Assembly: GCA_023664265.1 (NCBI GenBank)
Contig: JAMPFV010000001.1
Location: 234,460-296,867 of the forward strand
Origin: Roseburia sp.
GTDB taxonomy: Bacteria; Bacillota; Clostridia; Lachnospirales; Lachnospiraceae
Reading direction: 5' to 3'
DNA: 62,408 bases
The notes under the pieces: model-generated
Told to the model about the DNA's origin: nothing
The model's input: only the letters and a program-made list of their open reading frames with translations
Database searches by the model: none
Shown: piece after piece, positions 44,185 to 52,496 of the stretch
Layout of the letters: the number at the start of each line of letters is the position of its first letter
Numbering within the stretch: position 1 is the first letter of the stretch
Translations under genes and position numbers: made by a program

Positions 44185-45474
44185 TCAACGCGCCGCGTTT
44201 TCCGCCTCCATCCACTCCACCGCCCGATACGCCCGCTGCAGCGCCGCGTCGTTCGGCGCGTGAATGCGCACCGCCGCCCGCAGCGCGATACCGCTCACCT
44301 GATTCTGCGTCAGCCATGCCGCAATGCTGCTGTCCGACGGCTGCCGCTCCGTCCATGCCGCACGCTCCGACGGCTGTTCCCGCTCCGTCCATGCCGCACA
44401 CTCCGACGGCTGTCTCTGCTCCGTCCATGCCGCACGCTCCGACGACTGTTCCTGCGCCAGCCATGCCGCGACGCCGCTGTCCGACGGCTGCCGCTCCGTG
44501 CTGTCTCTTATGATTTTCAGCGCCGCCTCATTGACGCCCCTGAAAAATCGGATAATCTCCTCATATTCCCGCAACCGCTCCAAGAAGCAATGCCCGTAAG
44601 CCTCCAGCTCCAGATTCGCCGTGGATACCGCCTGCAGACACAGCTTGCACTCGCCCGTAATATCGGACGCCTCCATCAGGACGTCGGGCCGCGCTTTCAG
44701 ACATTCCGCGAAATATTCTCTCGCTCCGCGCGCGTCCCCGTCGCGGAAAAAGACCGCCATCCTCTCCTTGATTTCCCGTGTCTCCGTCTTTTCCCCGATA
44801 ATGGCCACGCGGCACTCACACGCCCGAAGCCCCCGCGCCGTCACCCAGACATAGAGCAGAAATTCCGAGATAAACCCGAATACCCGCCTGTGATAGTCGT
44901 CCGTAAAGGTCAGGTTCGTCCGCTTCTGCAACGCAAACAGGATGTCAAACAGCCACGCGGCATACGCATCAAAAAGCGCCTTCGGCGCGACCATGATATT
45001 CCCGAAATAGGTTTTGTTCCCGCTTACTAATCTGACAAACGTGTCATAATATTCAGGATGGCGCTCCCGTATGATATTTCCCGTCTCGTCGAGCGGCCCG
45101 CTGCCGTGGTGGGCGCTGAAGCCGTGATGATAGGAATTGGGCAGCTCCAACTGCTTTGTCGTGACAATGTCGTATTCGCGAAACAGCGCCTCGTACTCCC
45201 GCTCGGAAAAGGCGTATCCCGCCTCGTCGGTGAGGAAGCGCCGATAATGACAGACACCTACATACTCCGCCGCATGAAAATTCTTCCACACCCAGTACAC
45301 GCCCGAAAGCTCCGCATAATAGCAGTTCAACGCCGAGATGTTATCCCCCGTGTCGTCCCCCCGATAGCCCAAGTCCTCCTTCGCCTCCGCATGACCGACA
45401 TGGAGCGGGATATACATGGGGTCATTCGGCACCGCAAAACGCTTGTGCGTCATGGCAAAAATCCGCACTGACAT
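44185..45474 (-). CDS. DUF4422 glycosyltransferase-like protein with C-terminal tandem repeats
   Basis: About 429 residues. Residues 1-230 are DUF4422 (MSVRIFAMTHKRFAVP, YAELSGVYWVWKN, VGVCHYRRFL), found in capsule and exopolysaccharide clusters and thought to be a glycosyltransferase. After a helical region, residues about 325-390 hold five tandem 12-13-residue repeats with the motif AAW....QPS. The last 30 residues are helical. The start ATG at 45474 has GGGAGG and lies inside the 3' end of the PHP gene (53-nt overlap). Its place upstream of xyloglucan glycosidase genes is unexpected for a polymer-building enzyme. Confidence 0.82.
   Translation of the reverse strand: MSVRIFAMTHKRFAVPNDPMYIPLHVGHAEAKEDLGYRGDDTGDNISALNCYYAELSGVYWVWKNFHAAEYVGVCHYRRFLTDEAGYAFSEREYEALFREYDIVTTKQLELPNSYHHGFSAHHGSGPLDETGNIIRERHPEYYDTFVRLVSGNKTYFGNIMVAPKALFDAYAAWLFDILFALQKRTNLTFTDDYHRRVFGFISEFLLYVWVTARGLRACECRVAIIGEKTETREIKERMAVFFRDGDARGAREYFAECLKARPDVLMEASDITGECKLCLQAVSTANLELEAYGHCFLERLREYEEIIRFFRGVNEAALKIIRDSTERQPSDSGVAAWLAQEQSSERAAWTEQRQPSECAAWTEREQPSERAAWTERQPSDSSIAAWLTQNQVSGIALRAAVRIHAPNDAALQRAYRAVEWMEAENAAR
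44311..44496. repeat. Five-unit in-frame tandem repeat (39-36-36-36-39 bp)
   Basis: Units begin at 44311, 44350, 44386, 44422 and 44458. The three inner units (36 bp, starting CGTCCATGCCGCAC) are near identical; the two outer ones (39 bp, starting CAGCCATGCCGC) resemble each other. All lengths are multiples of three, so copy-number change would keep the DUF4422 frame. Confidence 0.9.
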
Positions 45475-46234
45475 ACAAAACCTCCCTTTCCCGATTGACA
45501 TAAATAACCTCCTGCAGCGCCAATCGGGCGATGCTTTCCTTTGCCGCGTCATAATCCGCGGACAAATCCTTTACCTCATGCGCGTCCGAGCCGACCGTGA
45601 CATACCTTCCGCCGTTTTCCCTGTATATTTCCAACAGCTCCGCTCCCGGCATGGCCTGTCGGTGCCCTTTTCTCAGGGAAGAGGTATTGATCTCAATCAC
45701 CATGTCCTTCTCCAACAGGCGTTGAAAGATCTCCTTCATCTTGTCTTCCCTGTAGTAGATTTCCCCAAAATACCTTTTGGGAAAGTCCATATGCCCCAGT
45801 GCGTCAAAGCCGCCCTGTTTTACCGCGCTGAGCACCTCCTCCCAGTACAGCGTATAAAATTCCTTTGAGGTGTATTGCTCCCTGACCTTTTTGCACGGGA
45901 ACAGGTCTCCAATCCAATGGATGCTCCCGATAATATAGTCGTAGGGATTGGCGGACAACTCCCTCAAAGCGTCGGCATATAAGTGCGGCTCGCCAAATTC
46001 AATCCCGGACAGAAGCCGAACGGCATGGCCGTACTTTCTTTTTACTTTGTTCAATTTGTCAAAATAATCCCGCGGCTTATAATAACCATAGCCAAAATCA
46101 TTCCGGTTCCAATCGACATGGTCCGTAAAGCACACCACATCCACATTCCTGTCAATCGCCGACTGCGCATACGCCTCCATATCCGCCTCCGAATCACACG
46201 AAAACTCCGTGTGAACATGTAAATCCACTGTCAT
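45422..46234 (-). CDS. PHP-domain phosphatase, histidinol-phosphatase (HisJ) type
   Basis: 270 residues. The metal-binding PHP motifs are DLHVHTEFSCD (H6, H8), FTDHVDWN, GIEFGEPHLY, IIGSIHWIG, LGHMDFPKRY and VGSDAHEV. HisJ-type members hydrolyse histidinol phosphate, but many PHP proteins in Clostridia act on other phosphoesters, and no histidine biosynthesis gene adjoins. GGAGGGAG precedes the ATG. A promoter is visible about 120 bp upstream, so this is the first gene of the minus-strand run into DUF4422 and the glycosidases. Its 3' end overlaps DUF4422 by 53 nt. Confidence 0.88.
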   Translation of the reverse strand: MTVDLHVHTEFSCDSEADMEAYAQSAIDRNVDVVCFTDHVDWNRNDFGYGYYKPRDYFDKLNKVKRKYGHAVRLLSGIEFGEPHLYADALRELSANPYDYIIGSIHWIGDLFPCKKVREQYTSKEFYTLYWEEVLSAVKQGGFDALGHMDFPKRYFGEIYYREDKMKEIFQRLLEKDMVIEINTSSLRKGHRQAMPGAELLEIYRENGGRYVTVGSDAHEVKDLSADYDAAKESIARLALQEVIYVNREREVLYVSADFCHDAQAFCGAE

Positions 46235-46354
46235 ACGCTCCCTCCATCAGCACTGTATCATAACTCCACAGCTCATTTATCGTGAAGTCAATCCCACCGC
46301 GCATTGATATTCAAGCTTTTCTGCACACTGCGACTCTGTATACTCTTACATCGT

Positions 46355-46384
46355 ATTGTACAATAAGACAGGGGCGTTTGACAA
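46355..46384 (-). promoter_or_regulatory. Sigma-A promoter of the PHP-DUF4422-glycosidase run
   Basis: Minus strand -35 TTGTCA (46379-46384), 18-bp spacer, -10 TACAAT (46355-46360). The gene-free stretch 46235-46540 holds this promoter, the repeat at 46425 and the acetyltransferase promoter; I see nothing else. Confidence 0.65.
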
Positions 46385-46424
46385 CTATTGTTATTAAGCT
46401 CTGTTTACGGAATATGGCAGTTTC

Positions 46425-46447
46425 GCCATGCCATTCATAATTTGCCG
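46425..46447 (+). repeat. Copy 2 of a 23-nt repeat upstream of acyltransferase genes
   Basis: Matches 30653-30675 at 21 of 23 bases and lies 94 bp before the GNAT gene. In both copies the same frame would read AMPFIIC, so it may be a coding relic as well as a regulatory or mobile repeat. Confidence 0.6.
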
Positions 46448-46474
46448 TGACCGATACTGTCAAGCGTAAGGATA

Positions 46475-46504
46475 TTGTCAAAACAGACGTGCTTATGGTA
46501 AAAT
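46475..46504 (+). promoter_or_regulatory. Promoter of the GNAT acetyltransferase gene
   Basis: -35 TTGTCA (46475-46480), 18-bp spacer, -10 TAAAAT (46499-46504), about 37 bp before the ATG. Confidence 0.6.
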
Positions 46505-46540
46505 TATCGAAAATATCTGTGCGAGAGGTGATTACAGGAT

Positions 46541-47116
46541 ATGATATATCTGGAAACGAAGCGTTTATTTTTGAGGGATTACCGCGAAGAGGATTTCAAT
46601 GCATATTATCGCTTAAAGGCCGATCCCAAAACCATGTATTATTTGCAGGATATCCAATTATTTACCGGAGAAGAGGCCCTTGAAGATTTCCACAGGGTTT
46701 TGGAGGATATGTCCAATCCTGACAGAAAATATTATTTTATGCATATGGAGCTGAAAACCTCTCACGAGCAGGTTGGAAGTGTCGGATATACGGTGATGAA
46801 CGATACTCCGATTGGGAAAATTGTCGGCGCGGGGTATTTTATTTATCCAAAGTTTTGGAGAAAAGGATATACAACGGAAGCGTTTCAGCGGGTCTTAGCG
46901 TTTGCCTTTTCTGACAACAACGTATACAGGGTATCTACAGGATGTTTGGCAGAAAACACAGGTTCCGAAAGAGTAATGCAAAAATGCGACTTGATAAAGG
47001 AAGCAGAGCATGTTGATTACGAATGGCATGATGGGAAAATGAAAACACGCGTGGAATATCGGCTGCTAAAAAGCGAGTGGGAACGGCTGGAAAGATTGTG
47101 CTTTAACCCCCTTTAA
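46541..47116 (+). CDS. GNAT-family acetyltransferase (RimJ/RimL-like)
   Basis: 191 residues. The RimJ/RimL start (IYLETKRLFLRDYREEDFNA), the VGSVGYTVMN strand and the acetyl-CoA loop after GYFIYPKFWRKGYTTEAF fit the family that acetylates N-terminal or side-chain amines of proteins or small molecules. AGAGGTG precedes the ATG at about 11 nt. The stop overlaps that of the convergent transglutaminase-like gene by 4 bp. The base composition is A/T-richer than in the neighbours, hinting at a separate origin. Confidence 0.87.
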   Translation: MIYLETKRLFLRDYREEDFNAYYRLKADPKTMYYLQDIQLFTGEEALEDFHRVLEDMSNPDRKYYFMHMELKTSHEQVGSVGYTVMNDTPIGKIVGAGYFIYPKFWRKGYTTEAFQRVLAFAFSDNNVYRVSTGCLAENTGSERVMQKCDLIKEAEHVDYEWHDGKMKTRVEYRLLKSEWERLERLCFNPL

Positions 47117-47817
47117 GAGTCCCCCTCCCTTATTTTCCTGATGTTCCGATTCATCAGATGCCTCCCGATATTCCTGTACAGGAACGCCTTCAGGCCTGAT
47201 ATTTCCTGATGGTGCTCTCGGAGCAAATCGTCAGGGCAGTCATAAATCCCGAAATCTTGATTGATTCCCTCGCTCTGTATATAAGTGTTATTCCGCTCAA
47301 AGTCAATGACGGGATTGCGAAAGTCCTTTACGGCAACGCCGTATCCGCAGAAAGCGCCCGCGCAGGCGGCGTGCCTGCTCTGTAACCGCGAAAGGTATGC
47401 GCTGTCCAATATAAAGGCCTCCAGCTCATACCACACGCCGTCCAAAAACACTTCCACCCAACTGTGGAAAATATTCTGCGGGGCCTTTTTGTACACAATC
47501 CCTGTCATGGCGCCCTTCTGCAGCTTTTTGTCAATCGTGAAGCCATGTACCCGACACGGAATATTTACGCCGCGGAGCAACGCCATAAACAGGGTTCCCT
47601 TTGTGTTGCATTGTCCATATCCGTCCGCCAAGACCTTTGACGCCGAAATGCCGTCATCCACATTGTAGCCAAACAGGATTTCATCACGGACGAAATCATA
47701 TATCTTTTTGATGCGATTGAACGCATCCAAATTTTCCCATTGCCTGTCCCGTATCAGCTTCCGAATATCGGCATCCGAAAAATTTAACATGGGCGTTTCT
47801 CTCAGATACTGCTCCAT
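47113..47817 (-). CDS. Transglutaminase-like cysteine protease-fold protein
   Basis: 234 residues. A transglutaminase core with Cys in GYGQCNTKGTLFMALLRG, His in NIFHSWVEVFLDG and an acidic residue in YELEAFILD. Bacterial members without signal peptide, like this one, are usually of unknown substrate. I chose the ATG at 47817 behind AAGGGA; a TTG six codons earlier is possible. Tail-to-tail overlap with the GNAT gene leaves no terminator between them. The M18 peptidase gene ends 33 bp upstream on the same strand. Confidence 0.85.
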   Translation of the reverse strand: MEQYLRETPMLNFSDADIRKLIRDRQWENLDAFNRIKKIYDFVRDEILFGYNVDDGISASKVLADGYGQCNTKGTLFMALLRGVNIPCRVHGFTIDKKLQKGAMTGIVYKKAPQNIFHSWVEVFLDGVWYELEAFILDSAYLSRLQSRHAACAGAFCGYGVAVKDFRNPVIDFERNNTYIQSEGINQDFGIYDCPDDLLREHHQEISGLKAFLYRNIGRHLMNRNIRKIREGDS

Positions 47818-47849
47818 CCGTTCCCATCCCTTCAAATATCAATTGGATC

Positions 47850-49250
47850 TTACGCATTCACCAGAAACGCCAGATACCCTCTCACCGCCTCATAGACGTC
47901 CGCCTTGCTGCTGACTTCATAGGGCGCGTGCATGTTCAGCACCGCGACACCGCTGTCGATCACGTTCATGCCGTACTTGGCCATGATGTAGGCAATCGTT
48001 CCGCCGCCGCCGATATCGACCTTGCCAAGCTCCGCGAACTGATAGGAGACCTCCGCGTCGTCCATAATCTTTCTCAGCCTCGCGATATACTCCGCGTTCG
48101 CGTCATTCGAGCCGCTCTTGCCGCTCCTGCCCGTAAACTTGTTGAAGGTAAGACCCTTGGAAAGAAAGGCGGCATTATTCTTCTCGAACACGCTCGCATA
48201 CAGCGGGTCATAGCCCGCGCTCACATCTGAGGAGAGCATGTTGGAGCGGGCAAGCGCACGGCGCACCAGAAGTTGTGAATCCGCCTCCGTCGCCGCAATC
48301 AGCTCTGCCACCGCATTCTCAAAAAATCTCGACTGCATTCCTGTCGCACCGACGCTGCCGATCTCCTCCTTGTCCACCAACAGACAGCAGAGCGTCCGCT
48401 CCGTGACGTCCGCCACATCCAACAGCGCGAAAAGCGATGTGAACGCGCAGATTCTGTCGTCCTGCCCGTAGGATAAAATCATGCTCCTGTCAAAGCCTAA
48501 ATCCCGTGCCTTTCCCGCGGGAACAATCTCAAGCTCCGCGGAGAGGAAATCCTCCTCCTCTATTCCATAGGTGTCGGAGAGGATGCGCAGCACATTCGCC
48601 TTCAGCGTATCCTTCTCCTCCTTTTCCAGGTCCTCATTCTTTTCAATCGGGCAGTTGCCGATGAGTAAATCCAGATTCTCACCCGTCACAACCTCTGTCG
48701 CCTTCTTCGCCATCTGCTCTCCCGCCAGATGGACGAGCAAATCCGTGATAACGAATACGGGGTCGTCCTCCTTCTCCCCGACGCTGATGTCAAGCACCGT
48801 GCCGTCCTTCTTCGCGACAACGCCGTGGATTGCAAGCGGCGTCGCCGTCCACTGATATTTCTTCAGACCGCCGTAGTAATGCGTGTCAAAATAGGCAAAG
48901 CCGTCGCTCTCGTACAGCGGATTCTGCTTTACGTCGATTCGCGGGGAATCGATATGCGCGCCCAAAATATTCATTCCCTCGGAAATCGGCTGCTTTCCGA
49001 GCCGGAACAGCGCTATGCTCTTGTTCATCTGCACCGTGTAGAGCTTATCCCCCGCCTTCAACGGCTCCTTGGCCGCCAGAACCGCAGAAAGCTCCCTGTA
49101 GCCCTTTTCCTCCGCCATGCGGACCGCCGCCCGCACGCACTCGCGCTCTGTCTTTCCCTCGTCAAGGCACTTCTTATATAAATCGCATACCCTGTTCAGT
49201 TCCTCCTGATTTTCTCCGGCTTTACCAAGCCATAAGCTTTCTTTTTTCAT
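47850..49250 (-). CDS. M18-family aspartyl aminopeptidase
   Basis: 466 residues, dinuclear zinc peptidase removing N-terminal acidic residues from peptides in the cytoplasm. Metal-site motifs are LGAHIDSPRIDVKQ, VDKEEIGSVGATGMQS, and the late VLNMHAPYEVSSKADVYE. Length fits M18 enzymes. Two ATG codons lie six bases apart; the second (49250) has AAAGGA at better spacing. It is followed closely by the transglutaminase-like gene and may be co-transcribed. Confidence 0.93.
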   Translation of the reverse strand: MKKESLWLGKAGENQEELNRVCDLYKKCLDEGKTERECVRAAVRMAEEKGYRELSAVLAAKEPLKAGDKLYTVQMNKSIALFRLGKQPISEGMNILGAHIDSPRIDVKQNPLYESDGFAYFDTHYYGGLKKYQWTATPLAIHGVVAKKDGTVLDISVGEKEDDPVFVITDLLVHLAGEQMAKKATEVVTGENLDLLIGNCPIEKNEDLEKEEKDTLKANVLRILSDTYGIEEEDFLSAELEIVPAGKARDLGFDRSMILSYGQDDRICAFTSLFALLDVADVTERTLCCLLVDKEEIGSVGATGMQSRFFENAVAELIAATEADSQLLVRRALARSNMLSSDVSAGYDPLYASVFEKNNAAFLSKGLTFNKFTGRSGKSGSNDANAEYIARLRKIMDDAEVSYQFAELGKVDIGGGGTIAYIMAKYGMNVIDSGVAVLNMHAPYEVSSKADVYEAVRGYLAFLVNA

Positions 49251-49393
49251 CACCATCAGTCCTTTCTTTATAAGTCGCAACGCCCGCTTCACGGGTATTA
49301 CACATACCTATACCATACCACATTTTGCGGAGAAAACAATAGAAAATTCTTTCCCAACCGCCACTGCAGCTGTCGCAACTTCTTCTAAAATGA

Positions 49394-49500
49394 AAAAGGA
49401 CTGTCGCATTAAGAGCAGTACATACAAAATATAGCAGTAAATAATCGCTTTCAGATACTATATTCCGTATATCCAATGCTTAATGCGACAGCCCCTTTAA
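49394..49500. mobile_element. MITE-like element with terminal inverted repeats
   Basis: The 107-bp element has inverted ends sharing a perfect 13-bp core CTGTCGCATTAAG (49401-49413 and, inverted, 49479-49491), extended outward by AAAGG-type sequence with a few mismatches. GGGGCTGTCGCA-type ends are seen on transposons of the IS1182 group in Firmicutes. The interior has no gene. Read leftward, the second arm is followed by CCTTTTT, so it may also end the alpha-galactosidase transcript. Confidence 0.55.
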
Positions 49501-49511
49501 ATCATTTGCGC

Positions 49512-50825
49512 TTATCCCCGCTCTATCCGATAGAGCTTCACGCCATGGGCGGGCACGCAGACGCCAAGCTTCCCGTCGGAAACGGCGGTCGTGGTGTTCT
49601 CCCACAGCTCACAGAGCTGATACGTCTTGGAAGCGTCCAACTCCTCCCGCAAGTCCTCCGGCGCGAGCTCCATCACCGCCTCCGCGTCGCTCAGGTTAAA
49701 CAGCGCCACATGCAGTTCTCCTGTTTTATGATTCTTATTCTTCCAAACCGCCCTGTTCTCGTCCCGACAGAGCTGTATTCCGCGGCAGTCCGCACCCAGC
49801 AGGGACAGCACCGCGCGGTTGGTCAGCAGGGACAGCGTCCAATCGTCGAGCTTTGTCAGCTCCGCGCCAATCATAAGCGGCGAGCGGAACATGCACCAGA
49901 GCGACAGCATGGTCTTTTGCTCCTCGCGGGTGAAATTGCAATCCCATTCCCCCTTGCCGAAGCCGCCGCCCAGCTTTCCGAGCGGCAGCATGTCGCAGTC
50001 CGGAAAGCACCCTTCCTTCACATGATCCTGCCACAGCTCACAGCGCCAAAACATATTTTTGAGCAGCTCCCAGTTGTCCCAGAAATCGTCCGTAATCCGC
50101 CACATGTTGGCATTTTCGCAATACTGCCATGCCCTGTCAATATGCGCCGGCCCGGGCGACAGGCTCAGGACAATCGGCCGTCCCGCCTTCAGAATCGCCC
50201 TGTGCAGCATCTCGGTCTCATGCCATCCCGAAAAGTTATCATTCGGATACATCCAACTGTCGCAGATATCGTCGCACTTGATAAAGTCAACGCCCCAATC
50301 CGCATACATCTGGATCAGCGAATCGTAGTAGGCCTGCCCCGCAGGCGTATTCCTCACACCGTACATATCGGGATTCCAGCCGCATATGGACGAGGGATTC
50401 GCTATCCTGTCCGCGGTCACCTCCGTGCCGAGCACGCGCGCGCGCGCCTCCGCCGCCTTCCGCGGAATGCCGCGCATGATGTGGATGCCGAACTTTAATC
50501 CCAGACCATGCACATAATCTGCAAGCGGTTTGAAGCCTTTTCCACCCGCTGATGAAGGAAATCTTGCAGGGCTCGGCTGGAGCCTCGAATACCCGTCCAT
50601 CTCCAAATCCCCGAAGGGAATATACTGGAAACGGTCGCGCATCGTCCCCGCGTCGTTGGCGTACCACTCAATGTCAACGACCACATATTCCCAGCCGTAG
50701 GGCTTGAGCTTCGCCGCCATACAGTCCGCATTCGCGCGAACCTGCTCCTCATTCACCGTCGTGTCATAATAATCGTAGCTGTTCCAACCCATCGGCGGTG
50801 TCTGCGCAAATTTATTTTTATCCAT
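49512..50825 (-). CDS. GH27 alpha-galactosidase
   Basis: 437 residues. The GH27 start PPMGWNSYDYYDTTVNE, nucleophile D185 in DFIKCDDICDSW and the acid/base region WRITDDFWDNW (D246/D247) are intact, followed by a C-terminal beta domain. There is no signal peptide, so it releases galactose from alpha-galactosides inside the cell; some relatives act on other glycans. It starts 20 bp after the isomerase-family gene, and the two probably form an operon. It ends 12 bp before the MITE-like element. Confidence 0.9.
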   Translation of the reverse strand: MDKNKFAQTPPMGWNSYDYYDTTVNEEQVRANADCMAAKLKPYGWEYVVVDIEWYANDAGTMRDRFQYIPFGDLEMDGYSRLQPSPARFPSSAGGKGFKPLADYVHGLGLKFGIHIMRGIPRKAAEARARVLGTEVTADRIANPSSICGWNPDMYGVRNTPAGQAYYDSLIQMYADWGVDFIKCDDICDSWMYPNDNFSGWHETEMLHRAILKAGRPIVLSLSPGPAHIDRAWQYCENANMWRITDDFWDNWELLKNMFWRCELWQDHVKEGCFPDCDMLPLGKLGGGFGKGEWDCNFTREEQKTMLSLWCMFRSPLMIGAELTKLDDWTLSLLTNRAVLSLLGADCRGIQLCRDENRAVWKNKNHKTGELHVALFNLSDAEAVMELAPEDLREELDASKTYQLCELWENTTTAVSDGKLGVCVPAHGVKLYRIERG

Positions 50826-50845
50826 GTCTTTTCCTCTATTCCGCC

Positions 50846-52330
50846 CTACGCAAACGGGTTCTCCGTCGGATACGGCAGGGACTTAGGCTGATTGTAATTC
50901 AAATCCTCCACGGGAACGCCGATATACTTGAACACCTCAAACAGCGCCTTGCCGAAATGTCCGAAGGCCACCGCGCCGTGGTGCGGGTAATTCTTCTCGA
51001 TCAATACATGGCGGTAGAAGCGCTCCATCTCGGGAATCGCGAACACGCCGATGCTGCCAAAGGACTTTGTCGCCACCGGAAGCACCTCGCCCTGCGCAAT
51101 GTAGGCGCGAAGCTTGCAGTCCGCCGTGGACTGTAAACGGTAGAAAGTAATGTCGCCCGGGACGATATCGCCCTCCAGCGTCCCCTGTGTAACCTCCTCG
51201 GGAAGCGTCCTTGCCATAATCATCTGATACTTCATGCTACAGAAGGAAAGCTTCTTGGTGTTGGTGTTGCCGCAGTGGAAGCCCATAAAGGTGTCGTTGT
51301 GCTTATAGTTGAATTTATTGTTGATCGACTCCTGATACATGTCCGCGGGAACGGTATTGTTAATGTCGAGCAGCGTAACCGCGTCCTCGCTCACGCAGGT
51401 GCCGATAAACTCGCTCAGGCAACCGTAGATATCCACCTCGCAGGATACGGGAATCCCCATGCCCGTCAGACGGCTGTTGACATAGCAGGGCACGAAGCCG
51501 AACTGCGTCTGGAACGCCGGCCAGCACTTTCCCGCGATTGCAACATACTTGCGATAACCTCTGTGTGCCTCCACCCAGTCCAGAAGCGTCAGCTCATACT
51601 GTGCGAGCTTCGGCAGTACCTCGGGCTTTAAGTTGCCCTGTCCAAGCTCCTCCTCCATCTCCTTGACCTTCGCGGGGATCCGCTCGTCGCCGTCATGCTT
51701 CTTGAACGCCTCGAAGAGGTCAAGCTCGGAATTTTCCTCAATCTCAACACCGATATTATAGAGCTGCTTAATCGGCGCGTTGCATGCAAGGAAGTTCAGC
51801 GGTCTCGGGCCGAAGGAAATAATCTTCAAATCGGAAAGCCCAATAATCGCCCGCGCAATCGGCACAAACTCGTGAATCATGTCCGCGCACTCCTGCGCCG
51901 TGCCGACGGGATACTCGGGAATGTAGGCCTTGATATTGCGAAGCTTGAGGTTATAGCTCGCGTTGAGCATACCGCAGTACGCGTCGCCGCGGCCGCCCAC
52001 CAAGTCGTTCTGGGTCTCCTCCGCCGCCGCAATGAACATCGCAGGTCCGTCGAAATGCTTTGCCAGCAGGGTCTCTGAGATTTCAGGGCCAAAGTTGCCA
52101 AGATATACGCAGAGGGCGTTGCAGCCTGCCTTCCTGATATCCTCCAGCGCCTGAACCATATGTATTTCGCTCTCGACAATACATACCGGACACTCATAAA
52201 TATTGTCTGTCCCGTACTTGTCCGCATACGCCTTTACCAGAGCCTTTCTTCTGTTGACGGATAAGGTCTCGGGGAAGCAGTCGCGGCTTACCGCCACAAT
52301 ACCGATTTTTACCTGTGGTAAATTGTTCAT
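50846..52330 (-). CDS. L-fucose/L-arabinose isomerase family protein
   Basis: 494 residues of the FucI/AraA superfamily, with the N-terminal VKIGIVAVSRDCFPETLS and a VGGRGDAYCGMLNAS region. The metal-site equivalents lie in the C-terminal half (QFGFVPCYVNSRL, FHCGNTNTKKLSF). It does not match true FucI closely enough to fix the substrate; an aldose-ketose isomerisation of a deoxy or pentose sugar is likely. AGGAGG precedes the ATG, and a palindromic operator lies 37-50 bp upstream. Co-transcribed with an alpha-galactosidase. Confidence 0.83.
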   Translation of the reverse strand: MNNLPQVKIGIVAVSRDCFPETLSVNRRKALVKAYADKYGTDNIYECPVCIVESEIHMVQALEDIRKAGCNALCVYLGNFGPEISETLLAKHFDGPAMFIAAAEETQNDLVGGRGDAYCGMLNASYNLKLRNIKAYIPEYPVGTAQECADMIHEFVPIARAIIGLSDLKIISFGPRPLNFLACNAPIKQLYNIGVEIEENSELDLFEAFKKHDGDERIPAKVKEMEEELGQGNLKPEVLPKLAQYELTLLDWVEAHRGYRKYVAIAGKCWPAFQTQFGFVPCYVNSRLTGMGIPVSCEVDIYGCLSEFIGTCVSEDAVTLLDINNTVPADMYQESINNKFNYKHNDTFMGFHCGNTNTKKLSFCSMKYQMIMARTLPEEVTQGTLEGDIVPGDITFYRLQSTADCKLRAYIAQGEVLPVATKSFGSIGVFAIPEMERFYRHVLIEKNYPHHGAVAFGHFGKALFEVFKYIGVPVEDLNYNQPKSLPYPTENPFA

Positions 52331-52366
52331 TGTAATATCCTCCTATCAATGCTGAAATTGTGTTAC

Positions 52367-52380
52367 TGTAACTACTTACA
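52367..52380. promoter_or_regulatory. Palindromic operator upstream of the isomerase-family gene
   Basis: TGTAACTACTTACA has perfect 5-bp arms TGTAA/TTACA. It resembles the LacI-type sites at 8537-8550 and 8642-8655. Confidence 0.5.
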
Positions 52381-52496
52381 TGATAGTTTGATTCAGGGAA
52401 AAAATCAAGTACATTCTTTGTCGCGCTCCCTCCCGAAGCAATAGGTACTTTCTTTTATTTATACCGTTTCCGGCACAGGGCTTTGTGAAAGAGGCA

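Noticed and set aside
44144..44464. N-terminal extension of the GH35 frame with GMDGA repeats
   Set aside because: It is the antisense reading of the DUF4422 tandem repeats; the GH35 domain and a good RBS begin at 44143.
44311..44496. CRISPR array
   Set aside because: The repeats are contiguous without spacers, are in frame with a gene, and no cas gene is near.
49222..49476. 84-codon minus-strand frame across the MITE-like element
   Set aside because: It has no RBS, no domain and crosses into the M18 gene start; more likely chance coding within a repeat.
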